From Halalkalicoccus sp. CG83 (GTDB lineage Archaea; Halobacteriota; Halobacteria; Halobacteriales; Halalkalicoccaceae), in the NCBI RefSeq assembly GCF_037081715.1, contig NZ_JAZDDH010000001.1, positions 620,001 to 684,000 on the forward strand: DNA of 64,000 bases. The letters are read 5' to 3'. The translations under genes and the position numbers were made by a program. The first letter of the stretch is position 1, and every line of letters begins with the position of its first letter. Below the pieces are notes generated by a model. The model was not told the DNA's origin and searched no databases. It saw nothing but the letters and a program-made list of their open reading frames with translations. Shown here piece after piece: positions 8,500 through 16,797 of this stretch.

Positions 8500-8985
8500 A
8501 TGATCGAACTGACCGTCGGAGACCTGCCGATCGACTCCGCTCCCAGTCTGGCTCTCGAGACGCCGGCGACCGAGGCGGCCCGGGTCCTCCGGGACCCGAA
8601 CGTTTCGGCGCTCGTCGTCCTCGAGGACGACGAGACCGTCGTCGGCATCGTGACCGAGTCCGACTTCGTCGCGCTCGTCGCCGAAGGCTCGGGCGATTAC
8701 TCCACGGACGTCGTCATGTCGACGCCCGTGGTCGCCATCCCGTCCACCGCTTCGATCACGGCGGCCGCGAAACGGATGCGTGAAACGGGCGTGAAGCACC
8801 TCCCCGTCGTCGACGACGGGACCTACTGCGGGCTCGTCTCGGCGACCACGCTGCGTCCGTACCTGTCTCCCCACCGCCTCGAGATCGACCGGCAGCGCGA
8901 GCCGTCGCGCCTCGAATCGACGGACGAGCGCCGGATCCCTCCCGGGGAGCGACGCACTCGAATGGAAACGACGTTGCGGCCGTAG
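8500..8985 (+). CDS. two-CBS-domain protein
   Basis: 161-residue protein made of a tandem CBS (Bateman) pair: first repeat about residues 5-62 (ATEAARVLRDPNVSALVV, VVGIVTESDFVAL), second about 68-128 (VVMSTPVVAIPSTASITAAA, HLPVVDDGTYCGLVSATTL). Such pairs bind adenine nucleotides or S-adenosylmethionine and sense energy state, often regulating a partner. The C-terminal 30 residues are charged and probably disordered. No effector domain is fused and the neighbours do not reveal a partner. Confidence 0.9.
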   Translation: MIELTVGDLPIDSAPSLALETPATEAARVLRDPNVSALVVLEDDETVVGIVTESDFVALVAEGSGDYSTDVVMSTPVVAIPSTASITAAAKRMRETGVKHLPVVDDGTYCGLVSATTLRPYLSPHRLEIDRQREPSRLESTDERRIPPGERRTRMETTLRP

Positions 8986-9326
8986 CACCGTCGACGTGGC
9001 TTCGAGCCCCCCAGTTCGGTTTCTCAGTCGCTCGATGAGTTCTCGAACGCGGCCGCCGGTCGCGTCGCTCTCATCGCCGAAGTCGGCTACCTCTCGCGAA
9101 GACGGTTGCGAGTCCGTTCGTCCGATTCTGCATCCAACGCTGGACGACTCACGTGTTAGTCCGCGTGAACCGTTCTCCGAGCCGGTTCGCCTGGATCGCA
9201 CCTTGGACGAGGAGCGACGCCTTCGACGATTCGAGCACGAGCAGCGAGACGCCGAAGAACGACGGCACCCATCGGTCGTCCCCTCATTTCACCGCGTAGA
9301 GGGCCTGTGCGAGACGGCGGTCTCGA
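8986..9326. other. intergenic stretch, nothing recognised
   Basis: About 340 bases between the CBS gene and a small minus-strand gene. A minus-strand frame crosses it but runs antisense into the CBS gene and looks spurious. Confidence 0.4.
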
Positions 9327-9563
9327 TTACCCCTCGACGTTCTCGTCGTCGAACCGGCTCTCCGCTCGATACCGCTCGACCAGCTCGTAGTATCGGCGCT
9401 CCTCGACGGCGGCGGCGAGTTCGTCCAGTCCGGCCTCGCGGGCCAGTCGGCCGACCTTCGATCGGTTCAGCATGTTCGTTCCCTCCCGCCGACGGAGGGC
9501 CACGAACTGTCGCATCGCGGTCTCGGGTTGCCGTTCGTCTCGACCCTCGTCCACGTTCGTCAT
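9327..9563 (-). CDS. small charged helical protein
   Basis: 78 residues from the ATG at 9563; inner starts at residues 16 (MRQFVALRRREG) and 31 (MLNRSKVGRL) are also possible. The C-terminal half, SKVGRLAREAGLDELAAAVE then ERRYYELVERYRAESRFD, is amphipathic helix without membrane segments or cysteines. The mixed charge and codon use look like a real gene. I do not recognise the family. It is isolated between the CBS gene and the cap genes. Confidence 0.5.
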   Translation of the reverse strand: MTNVDEGRDERQPETAMRQFVALRRREGTNMLNRSKVGRLAREAGLDELAAAVEERRYYELVERYRAESRFDDENVEG

Positions 9564-9983
9564 GGGCCTACTCTCGTGTTACCACCTGCCACGGCTTAAT
9601 CGGTTCCATCGACCCCCTCCCGATCGAGATCGGTTCTCCGAACCGTGTTCTCGGCTTCCCGTCTCCGACCGATCGGCTGACTCGCGATCGATGGGCACCC
9701 GGCCAGACCGTCCAACCACCATTCTGGACAGTCGCCGTCAGGGCGGCTACTGTGGCCTTACTCATATCTTAACGCGACGCCCGAGACCGTTCGCTTCGAT
9801 GTACCGAATGATTATTTCGGTATATCGTTACCGGGAGATATGCAAGAATGAGACTTAACAAACTGACCCCTCTTATTTAGTTTGATAGCGATGGGGGGGA
9901 CTTCAAGGATGAATCCGAACATCACTGGGTACAGGGGTATCGTTAGTAGGGGGGTTCGCACGCGACGCGAGGAGAGCTGAATC
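9564..9983. other. upstream region of capC with a 7-bp dyad
   Basis: No gene recognised. TACCGAA (9803-9809) and TTCGGTA (9817-9823) form an inverted repeat with a 7-base spacer in AT-richer DNA, a possible operator. CTTATTTAG near 9870 could be a TATA element. A 29-codon frame (9891-9980, MGGTSRMNPN...) ends three bases before the capC GTG and is in its frame, so it may be a leader peptide or chance. Confidence 0.4.
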
Positions 9984-10643
9984 GTGCTGGTCGCAGCGCT
10001 CATCTCGATCATCGGGATAGTTCTCGGCATCGCGATCGTGGAGAAGACGGGACTTCGAATGGGGGGCGTCATCGTGGTTCCGGTTCTCGCGGTTTACTCC
10101 CTGTACACGTTCACCGCGCTGCCGCTGTTCCTGCTCAGCGCTGCCATCGCGTACGTCCTCGTCGGGCTCATCCGACAGCGGACGCTCATATACGGACGCC
10201 AGCTGCTCATCGCGAGCCTCGGCGTCGGCGCGATCGTGCCCGTCCTCGCGACCCTCACGTTCGATCTCTGGACTGCCGTCGACTCCGTAGTAGAGATCGC
10301 CTTCGTCGGGACGATCCTTCCCGGCATCGCGGTCTACAACTACCACAAACTCGACGAGGACCAGAAGACGACGGACATCGCGATCAGCCTCGGCGCACTC
10401 GCCGGACTGATCGTCCTCGGCGCCGCGCTCGTCAACCCGACGCTCGCGACCCGCCTGAGCCCGGGCGCCGCGAGCGTCCTGTTCACGCCCGGCTCCGACA
10501 TCGCGGCCGTTCGTGGCGCGGTCCAGGGCGAGGTCGTCATGACGACGCACCTCTCGCGCAGTGTCCTACTGGCGCTCATCGGGCTGGGCGTCGCCCTCTC
10601 CGAAGCGGCACAAGGCCGGTGGGGGATCCGGATGGGGGGCTGA
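9984..10643 (+). CDS. capC: CapC/PgsC-like poly-gamma-glutamate synthesis protein, N-terminal half
   Basis: 219 residues, almost wholly membrane-embedded. It begins MLVAALISIIGIVLGIAIVE at a GTG preceded by GAGGAG. CapC/PgsC is the membrane partner of the CapB ligase in poly-gamma-glutamate capsule synthesis. Family signatures are GLRMGGVIVVPVLAVYSLY, RTLIYGRQLLIASL and GTILPGIAVYNYHK. The frame ends abruptly at TGA 10641-10643 just after RWGIRMGG. The missing continuation (LIAIPLL) is encoded immediately afterwards in the -1 frame, so this is the first half of a duplicated CapC split at a run of six G (10634-10639). Read through, the protein would have about 386 residues. Confidence 0.8.
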   Translation: MLVAALISIIGIVLGIAIVEKTGLRMGGVIVVPVLAVYSLYTFTALPLFLLSAAIAYVLVGLIRQRTLIYGRQLLIASLGVGAIVPVLATLTFDLWTAVDSVVEIAFVGTILPGIAVYNYHKLDEDQKTTDIAISLGALAGLIVLGAALVNPTLATRLSPGAASVLFTPGSDIAAVRGAVQGEVVMTTHLSRSVLLALIGLGVALSEAAQGRWGIRMGG

Positions 10644-11143
10644 TCGCCATCCCGTTGCTGGTCGTCTTCGCGCTCACGAACTCGGCCACCGTCCCGGTCT
10701 ACGTCGTCGGCATCCTCACGGCCTACGCCGCGGCGACGGCGACCAACCGACTCGCGCTGGTCTACGGCCGCGTCCTGCTGAGCCTGGCGCTCGTCGTCTC
10801 GATGCTCTATGCGAGCCTCGTCGCGGTGGTGATACCGGTGATCTCCGGATTCCTGCTCTACTTCGTCGCGATCCTCGCCGGCGTGGGAGCGTACAACTTC
10901 CATCGCGTCTCTCCGCCCGAACGCCTCGAATCGGTCGCCGTCTCGGTGGGGCTGTTCACCGTCCTCCTCGCCGGGACGCGCCTGGTGTTCGAGCCGACGA
11001 GCGCGGGCGTGCTCGGCTCGGTCACCCCGATCCACGGCGTGCTGTTCGTCGCGATCCTCGCCGCCACGGTCTACTCCGGATACGATCTCGAACGACGCCG
11101 TAGCACTGCCGCAGATCGCTACGCACGAGGGGTGAGTCTCTGA
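10619..11143 (+). CDS. capC: CapC/PgsC-like protein, C-terminal half in shifted frame
   Basis: Continuation of the duplicated CapC. From LIAIPLLVVFALTNSATVP onward it repeats the landmarks of the first half (ALVYGRVLLSLAL, VAILAGVGAYNFHR), again as four to five membrane helices. No ribosome site precedes a usable start, and the first residues before LIAIPLL duplicate codons of the upstream frame, so it is unlikely to be a free-standing gene. It would be joined to the first half either by -1 slippage on GGGGGGC (10634-10640) or by one extra G in the true sequence. Its stop shares a base with the capB start (TGATG). Confidence 0.75.
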   Translation: MGDPDGGLIAIPLLVVFALTNSATVPVYVVGILTAYAAATATNRLALVYGRVLLSLALVVSMLYASLVAVVIPVISGFLLYFVAILAGVGAYNFHRVSPPERLESVAVSVGLFTVLLAGTRLVFEPTSAGVLGSVTPIHGVLFVAILAATVYSGYDLERRRSTAADRYARGVSL

Positions 11144-12639
11144 TGAGTCAATCACACGTTCGACTGCCGGATCGACTGGATGCGGTCGGTGAATCGATCA
11201 AGGATACTGCGAGGTCGGTCGTTCGGATCGGGCTTCGAGGCTGGTTCCACCAGCGCCGTCTGGACGGGATCGACAACAAGATCGTCGTCTCGGGGACGAG
11301 GGGCAAATCCAGCCTCACGCGCTGGCTGTACGAGATCCTCCACTCGCGGGATCACGACACGCTCGCCAAGATCACCGGCAACCACCCCGTCTCGCTCCAC
11401 TCGGGCGAGGAACACCCCATCGAGCGCGACTACAGCCGGGTCACCCTCTACGAGAACGAGACGGAGATCCGGAAACACACGCCGGAGGACGCGATGATCG
11501 TCGAGAACCAGGCGATCTCCGCCTACACGACCCGGATGGTCAACGACGTCTTCACCGACCCGGACGTCATCGTCCTCAGCAACGTCCGCGAGGACCACCT
11601 CTCGACCCTCGGCGGGGACCGACACAAGGTCGCCCGCGGGCTCGTCCGGGCGATCCCCGATGGGACGCACGTCGTCAACGGCGAGCGCGATCCCGCCCTC
11701 CGGAAGTACATCGACCAGGAGATCGACCGCCTCGAGACGACCGTCTCGCACGTCACCGTCCCGCCGGAGGAGTCACACATCCCCGGCATCGAGTCGATCT
11801 ACGCCCTCAACCACGTTCTGGCCACGATCGGCGAGGAGCCGCTCGACGACGACTCGCTCAAGGCCTACCGCGACGAGATGCGCGTCGAGTGGACGCTGCT
11901 TCCCGAGGGCCTGATCTACAACGCCGCAGAGGTCAACGACGTTCAGAGCACGGAGATGATGCGCGAGTCGCTCACCCAGGGGTACGACGGCCCGATCCAG
12001 CCGTTCCTCTACCTCCGAGGCGATCGGCGGGGCCGAACGGTCTCGTTCCTCCACTACCTGACCGATCTCTACGAACGCGACGAGGAGATCTTCGAGGAGG
12101 TCCACGTCGCCGGGCCGATGGCGGACGTGTTCGCGCGCAAGGCCGAGTTCCCCGTTCGAGTGCATGACGTCGAGGAGGAGTCCGCGGCGGCGGTCTTGGA
12201 CTCCCTCTTCGAGTCGGGGCATCCCGTCGTCCTGATGGGGAACACGGTCGCGTCGTTCATGCGGGAACTGGCTGACGAGATCGACGAGCGCGAGATCCGA
12301 CCGGACGAGATCGACGAGGAACACGACTCCGACCGGATCCCCACCGAGGCGCTGGCGGACTCGAGAGCCAAGGAACTGGCGGAGGCGACGCCGATCGACT
12401 CGAGCGGGACTGACGACGAGGTACCACCACTACGGCGTCAACCGATTGTCGACGCGTTGTGGGGTCTGTATCGGTCAGAATCGATCGGTACGGGAGTCCT
12501 ACGGCGACGAGATCGCGGATGCGGTCGCCGACGTGCTCCGCACCCGTCTCTGAGAGCTAACGGACGAGGCGGATCGAAGAAGCCACCCCTCGAGAGGAGT
12601 CGGGACGTCCCGTTCTCCGACCCTACCGCGATCGCGTGA
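11143..12639 (+). CDS. capB: CapB/PgsB-like poly-gamma-glutamate ligase with abnormal C-terminus
   Basis: Mur-ligase-type ATP-dependent amide ligase that polymerises glutamate for poly-gamma-glutamate. The P-loop GTRGKSS is at residues 51-57, the catalytic middle domain includes MIVENQAISAYTTRMVNDVF and VIVLSNVREDHLSTLGGDRH, and HPVVLMGNTVASFM ends the recognisable enzyme near residue 380. CapB proteins I know are about 390-450 residues; this one has 498, and its last 60 residues (after GTDDEV) are Arg-rich and unlike the family. That tail is the wrong-frame reading of another gene's remnant (12425-12553), so a deletion has probably fused capB to foreign sequence. It follows capC directly; no capA or capD is visible. 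Confidence 0.82.
   Translation: MSQSHVRLPDRLDAVGESIKDTARSVVRIGLRGWFHQRRLDGIDNKIVVSGTRGKSSLTRWLYEILHSRDHDTLAKITGNHPVSLHSGEEHPIERDYSRVTLYENETEIRKHTPEDAMIVENQAISAYTTRMVNDVFTDPDVIVLSNVREDHLSTLGGDRHKVARGLVRAIPDGTHVVNGERDPALRKYIDQEIDRLETTVSHVTVPPEESHIPGIESIYALNHVLATIGEEPLDDDSLKAYRDEMRVEWTLLPEGLIYNAAEVNDVQSTEMMRESLTQGYDGPIQPFLYLRGDRRGRTVSFLHYLTDLYERDEEIFEEVHVAGPMADVFARKAEFPVRVHDVEEESAAAVLDSLFESGHPVVLMGNTVASFMRELADEIDEREIRPDEIDEEHDSDRIPTEALADSRAKELAEATPIDSSGTDDEVPPLRRQPIVDALWGLYRSESIGTGVLRRRDRGCGRRRAPHPSLRANGRGGSKKPPLERSRDVPFSDPTAIA
12425..12553 (+). pseudogene. remnant C-terminus of a lost gene inside the capB tail
   Basis: In a frame different from capB, 42 well-formed codons read HHYGVNRLSTRCGVCIGQNR and then SVRESYGDEIADAVADVLRT, ending at a proper TGA. 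The second part is clearly protein-like (helical, acidic, GC3-rich), while the capB frame over the same bases is Arg-rich. I infer the 3' end of a former downstream gene of the cap operon joined to capB by deletion. The parent family is not certain. Confidence 0.5.
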
Positions 12640-12678
12640 GGTGTCCCGGAGCCGGCGTCCCGCCTTCAGCTACGCGAC

Positions 12679-12936
12679 TCAGCCGGGCTCGCGCTCCGAC
12701 TCACGCCCCTCCTCCCCGAACCCCCGCGTTTCGTCGAGGTAGACGACCGTCACCAGCGCGACCAGCGCGACCGCGAAGCAGATCAGACCGGCGTAGAACG
12801 TCCACGGCGCCACGGCGTCCGCACGATCGATCGGCTCCAGCATCGGACGGACGATCCAGATCGTCAACCCCAACACCGTGAATAGGACGACCCCCTGGGC
12901 GACCCGCTCGCGCAGTACTGCGTCGTTCATCCCCAT
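12679..12936 (-). CDS. small two-helix membrane protein
   Basis: 85 residues (83 if the second ATG, MNDAVLRERVAQG, is used). Two hydrophobic segments (VVLFTVLGLTIWIVRPML and WTFYAGLICFAVALVALVTV) are separated by a short acidic loop, followed by a charged tail. No family recognised. It converges on capB and has a short AT-rich upstream patch around 12955-12965. Confidence 0.65.
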   Translation of the reverse strand: MGMNDAVLRERVAQGVVLFTVLGLTIWIVRPMLEPIDRADAVAPWTFYAGLICFAVALVALVTVVYLDETRGFGEEGRESEREPG

Positions 12937-13401
12937 GTACGTATTCGTCGCACTCGCTTAAAGAGTCTCTCGCGATTCGAGCCGATCAGCCACCCCCTCC
13001 GGCCGAAACGGACGACGGCGCCACGACGCTCGTCACGGCGACCGGCCCACCGACCCGGCCGTCGAGGAGACACGGCGTTCGGGATCGAACGCCGGCGGTC
13101 GAGATCGACGACGCCCGAACATCCCGTCAGCACCGAGCGGCTCGAGGAGTCGCGTCGGATCGCGAACGCGACTCGAGGGCGCTGTCCGGGATCGGACGTG
13201 GATCCGCCGAACCGACGCTTTTCCGTTCTCGAGCCCCGTCGCGGACCTGGAGATTCGCTCGGCTGGAGATTCGCTCGGCTGGCGATTCGCTGGTGACGGC
13301 CCGAAACACGATCCCCAAGGCGTAGCCCCGATCCGTTCGAGACGGGACGCGTTCGTAGTTCCCGGCTCCGGACGTTCGGAGCGATACGACGCGCCTGTCG
13401 C
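12937..13401. other. intergenic stretch with a 16-bp triple tandem repeat
   Basis: No gene recognised in about 465 bases. The only structure seen is the tandem repeat at 13245-13292. Confidence 0.45.
13245..13292. repeat. 16-bp tandem repeat, three units
   Basis: Units of GGCTGGAGATTCGCTC occur back to back at 13245-13260 (first two bases differ), 13261-13276 (exact) and 13277-13292 (two mismatches). The 16-base period is not a multiple of three, which fits non-coding sequence. Confidence 0.8.
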
Positions 13402-13596
13402 TTAGAGGATCAGCGTGATTACCGCCAGGACGAGGAAGACGAGCACGAAGATCCGCGCGATCTCCATCGAGATCCCCGCCACGTCGCGGGCGCCGACGGC
13501 CGCGGCGACGATCGCGAGGACGAAGAAGACGATCGCGTACTGAAGAAACTCCCCGCTGAACTGTGCCGGAACGAGCAGGTCGGACGGCTGGAGCAT
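13402..13596 (-). CDS. DUF1328-like small membrane protein
   Basis: 64 residues with two membrane helices, FLQYAIVFFVLAIVAAAVGA and ARIFVLVFLVLAVITLIL, joined by RDVAGISMEI. The pattern FLVLAIVAAAxGxxxVAG is that of the widespread DUF1328/YtjA proteins, whose function is unknown. The ATG at 13596 gives the compact form; the frame is open further upstream but with no membrane or domain content. GGGAAATATAAAAACG just upstream (about 13618-13632) is AT-rich and could hold the TATA box. Confidence 0.75.
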   Translation of the reverse strand: MLQPSDLLVPAQFSGEFLQYAIVFFVLAIVAAAVGARDVAGISMEIARIFVLVFLVLAVITLIL

Positions 13597-13820
13597 GGCC
13601 CCGGCTACGCCGACGAGGGAAATATAAAAACGACGAGGGCTCGGCGATGCGACGGCGTGAGGGGTCGGACCCGTCGTCCCGTCGCTCGAACGTCCCCTCT
13701 CGGATCCGATCGGACGCCTGAGCGTCCGTCGAGTCACGGGCGTCGGGGGTTCGATGCCGGCGACTCCGTCGAGCGGTCGATCCCTCGAGGAGTTAAGGCG
13801 TCGTCCTCACAACGGGAGAC

Positions 13821-14588
13821 ATGGAGCTCGCCGCGAAGACCTGGCCCGATCTCGGTGCGTACTTCGACGAGGAATCGCTCGCGCTCGTCCCGCTCGGCTC
13901 GACCGAACAGCACGGTCCCCACCTCCCCGAAGGGACCGACCACCTCATCGCTGAGGCGCTGGCCCGCGAGGCCGCCGATCGGACGGGCTATCTCTGCACG
14001 CCGACGGTGAACGTCGGCGTGAGCGTCCACCACCGCCAGTTCCACGGGACGATGTGGGTCGATGCGCCGGTCTTTCGCGATTACGTCGAGAGCCTCGCCC
14101 GAAACCTCACGTACCACGGCATCGACCGGATCGTCTTCGTCAACGCCCACGGCGGCAACGTCGAACACCTGCGCGAGGTCGGACGCCGCCTGCGCGACGT
14201 CGGTGACGCCTACGCGATCGAATGGATGTGGGACGAGAGCATCCCGACGCTCGTCTCCGAGCTCTTCGAGCAGAACGGCCCCCACGGCGGTCCGAAGGAG
14301 ACGGCGATGATCCAGCACCTCGCCGGCGACCTCGTCCGGGGGGACCGACTGGCGGAGGCCCACGAGGGCGGAGCGACGTTCCCGACCGACGACTCCCACC
14401 AGAACGGCGCACGCACCTTCTACGACGCGATCGACAACTCCCCCAACGGCGTCTTCGGCGACCAGACCGACGCGACCGCCGAGAAGGGCGAGCAGTTGTT
14501 CGAGGCCGCCACCGAACAGCTCTGCGAGCTCTGTGAGTGGCTCGCAGAGCGGGAGTTCGACGATCTCATGGCCGAACCACACGTCTGA
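13821..14588 (+). CDS. creatininase-family amidohydrolase
   Basis: 255-residue metal-dependent amidohydrolase of the creatininase/ArfB family. The hallmark PLGSTEQHGPHLPEGTDHL contributes metal ligands Glu29, His31 and Asp40; IVFVNAHGGNVEHL and GPHGGPKETAMI supply further ligands and the catalytic region. Archaeal relatives include ArfB, a formamide hydrolase of riboflavin and F420 synthesis, as well as true creatininases. With no riboflavin genes nearby I leave the substrate open. Monocistronic; TTAAGG just before the start hints at a short leader. Confidence 0.88.
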   Translation: MELAAKTWPDLGAYFDEESLALVPLGSTEQHGPHLPEGTDHLIAEALAREAADRTGYLCTPTVNVGVSVHHRQFHGTMWVDAPVFRDYVESLARNLTYHGIDRIVFVNAHGGNVEHLREVGRRLRDVGDAYAIEWMWDESIPTLVSELFEQNGPHGGPKETAMIQHLAGDLVRGDRLAEAHEGGATFPTDDSHQNGARTFYDAIDNSPNGVFGDQTDATAEKGEQLFEAATEQLCELCEWLAEREFDDLMAEPHV

Positions 14589-14725
14589 GAGCCGCCAAAT
14601 ACGGTCGTAGAACTCTCGTAGGAGTGATGTGGCCGGGATGCACTCTTCTTCCCTCTCCGAGGACTTGCCAGCGCATGCCAAAGGATAAGGTGTAGGAGAC
14701 GCGGATGTCTACTCGCGAAGACACC

Positions 14726-14989
14726 ATGAGTCAAGCAAGACCCAGCACCTCAAGTCTGGCGGAAGTGCTCGACCGGATCCTGGACAAGGGTGCGGTCATC
14801 GACATCTGGGTACGCGTCTCGCTGGTGGGGATCGAGATCCTCACCGTCGAAGCCCGTGTCGTGATCGCGTCGGTCGACACCTTCCTCCACTACGCGAGGG
14901 AGATCTCGAAGATCGAGGCCGCCGAGGAGGAGGGCGACCTCGACGACCTCGAGGACATCGAGATCGAGGCCTCCGCCGAAGCCCAGTAG
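14726..14989 (+). CDS. gvpA: gas vesicle structural protein GvpA (orphan)
   Basis: 87 residues containing the near-invariant GvpA core [19 protein letters not shown], then [20 protein letters not shown] and [19 protein letters not shown]. GvpA polymerises into the ribbed wall of gas vesicles. The acidic tail [12 protein letters not shown] is usual. The ATG at 14726 is chosen because the core begins a dozen residues later as in relatives; the upstream in-frame ATG at 14705 is possible. No gvpC, N, O or gvpF-M genes flank it, so this copy cannot make vesicles without genes elsewhere. The related GvpJ/GvpM paralogues diverge more from this core, so GvpA fits best. Confidence 0.92.
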   Translation: MSQARPSTSSLAEVLDRILDKGAVIDIWVRVSLVGIEILTVEARVVIASVDTFLHYAREISKIEAAEEEGDLDDLEDIEIEASAEAQ

Positions 14990-15218
14990 CCCCTCGGGTG
15001 ACCGCTGCGATTCGGTAGGGAGACCGGTGCGCGGTTCGTCGGCTGCTGCGCCGTCGGGCCGACCGTCGACCACGACAGCCGTACGTTTTTCTCGAAGGCG
15101 CGTCCGAAGCGAAGCGTGTAGCTCTCGGGTCGTCCGCCGTCGGTGTACTCAGTGCGACTGGTCCGTACGCTCCCGGCACGAGCCGACGCCGAGGGAGAGA
15201 CCGGTCGATCGGCCGGAC

Positions 15219-15488
15219 TCAGCGCCAGGCGCACAGCGCGACGGCCAGGTCCGTGACGATGACCTCGCTCCCGGTGTCGCCCGCGGAGTAGAACTCGTGT
15301 CTCGCCGGCGTCTTCCGGTGGTACACCCGGAGCGGTCGGTGGAGTTCGTGTTCCAAACGGGACCGTTCGGCGTTGCCGGCCGGTGCGAGCAGCGAGGCCG
15401 GGACGCGTCTCGGATCGTAGGGGCGACCCTGCGCGTCGCGTGGGTAGGCGTCGTCGACCGCGGGGCCGTCGTCGGCGATGGGGTTCAT
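15219..15488 (-). CDS. hypothetical small protein
   Basis: 89 soluble residues, MNPIADDGPAVDDAYPRDAQ followed by GRPYDPRRVPASLLAPAGNA and ending TDLAVALCAWR. The sequence is not low-complexity and has no membrane segment. GCTTAATG (complement, around 15530-15537) could be a TATA element about 40 bases upstream. I do not recognise a family. Convergent with gvpA and divergent from the PH-domain gene. Confidence 0.6.
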   Translation of the reverse strand: MNPIADDGPAVDDAYPRDAQGRPYDPRRVPASLLAPAGNAERSRLEHELHRPLRVYHRKTPARHEFYSAGDTGSEVIVTDLAVALCAWR

Positions 15489-15678
15489 CGAGGGGAGTGG
15501 CTCGCTACGTTCGTCTGGTCACTACGACGACATTAAGCTATCGAAACCCTCGATTCGATCCCGCGTCTCCGTCGAGTCCACCCCGTCTCGGTCGCGCTCT
15601 CGCCGAATGACGCCGCCGGTCGCGAGCGGTGACGGCGGTACCCTCTCGTACCGTCGTCACGTAGATGGGGTACGACGT

Positions 15679-16239
15679 ATGTCAATTCGCACCCGTCTCC
15701 CCGGAATCCACGAGAACCCCGAGGACGCCGACTGGCTCCATCTGGGCGATGACGAGACGATCCGGTGGATCGGGCGGCCGTCGCGATACACCATCGCGAT
15801 GGCGCTCGGGACCGCACTCCTGCTCGCGATCGCCGGCATCGTGCTCACCGTCTGGCTGGTCTCGGTCGTGGACGAGGGCGACGCCCCCGTCTGGGTCGGC
15901 TACCTCCCGCTCGTCCTCACGACGGTCGGTCTCGTCTGGGCCGTGCGCACCTACCTCGACTGGGTTCGCCTCCTCTACGTCATCACCGACGAGGAGATCT
16001 ACGTGAAACACGGTCTCGTCTCGCGTGACGTCACGCAGGTACGCCTGAGCCGCGTCCAGAACACGGCCTACTCGCAGTCGACCGTCGAGCGCCTGCTCTC
16101 CTATGGGGACGTCGAGATCTTCACCGCTGGGACGGGCACCCAGGACATCGTCTTCGAGACCGTCCCCCATCCGGTACGGGTCACGGAGATCCTCACGACG
16201 GTGTTGGGCGAATGGGACCACGGCGACGGCCTTCGCTAG
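15679..16239 (+). CDS. PH-domain (bPH2/YdbS-like) membrane protein
   Basis: 186 residues with two membrane helices (AMALGTALLLAIAGIVLTVW and GYLPLVLTTVGLVWAVRTYL) followed by a bacterial/archaeal PH-like domain: LLYVITDEEIYVKHGLVSRD, VTQVRLSRVQNTAYSQSTVE, LLSYGDVEIFTAGTGTQDIV. In this family (DUF304) the domain packs against the membrane; in bacteria related proteins are tied to envelope functions. The start at 15679 is chosen because the acidic N-terminus and first helix follow immediately; the longer frame from 15478 has no domain content. Confidence 0.88.
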   Translation: MSIRTRLPGIHENPEDADWLHLGDDETIRWIGRPSRYTIAMALGTALLLAIAGIVLTVWLVSVVDEGDAPVWVGYLPLVLTTVGLVWAVRTYLDWVRLLYVITDEEIYVKHGLVSRDVTQVRLSRVQNTAYSQSTVERLLSYGDVEIFTAGTGTQDIVFETVPHPVRVTEILTTVLGEWDHGDGLR

Positions 16240-16341
16240 ATCCTCATGGATGCGATCGTCAAGAGTGTGATGCTTTCCGTCGATCTATTGATACTGAACG
16301 CGATCGTCATCCGAACCCATTGTTCGTCGTGAAGAACGTCT

Positions 16342-16797
16342 TCAGAATTTGTCCTGAAACAGAGCGTAGACGGCTCCGAGTACCATGCCATACACGACGT
16401 GTCTGATCAAACCGTCTACTACGAGGAACCGGACGGCCGGTACGCTCGAAACACCGATCAGTTCTAGGCCGATTGACGCGACCACTGGAAGGGGGATGAA
16501 CCACGTCAGCAGCCCGTAACCGAAACCGATCACCGTACCCATCATCAGACTGTCAATAGTCACTGAGGAGTTGGATACGATGACCGCGAAGAGAAGCCCC
16601 AGCGCGAGACCGCTAGCGAGATCGGGTGCCCATCCCGCGATCTGGTGACTCGGGAGGAGTTCTCCGGTCTGATAGGCTTGTCGACTCATCCGTCCCAATT
16701 CGAATATGATCTGTCCACTGATACCACCGATCGTACCAGCGATCCATGCTCGATCATTCGTTTTGTTCAGTATGTGAAAAATCCGTTTCGGTATCAT
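16342..16797 (-). CDS. uncharacterised four-helix membrane protein
   Basis: 151 residues with about four membrane helices, including LASGLALGLLFAVIVSNSSV, MMGTVIGFGYGLLTWFIPLP and HVVYGMVLGAVYALFQ, and several small-residue GxxxG-like turns (GTIGGISGQIIFELG). It is the first gene of the AT-richer island and codon use is visibly less GC3-biased than to its left. No family recognised. Confidence 0.6.
   Translation of the reverse strand: MIPKRIFHILNKTNDRAWIAGTIGGISGQIIFELGRMSRQAYQTGELLPSHQIAGWAPDLASGLALGLLFAVIVSNSSVTIDSLMMGTVIGFGYGLLTWFIPLPVVASIGLELIGVSSVPAVRFLVVDGLIRHVVYGMVLGAVYALFQDKF

Noticed and set aside
13127-13318. 63-codon minus-strand frame over the tandem repeat
   Set aside because: Crosses a 16-bp repeat that is not in phase with codons and shows no protein-like pattern.
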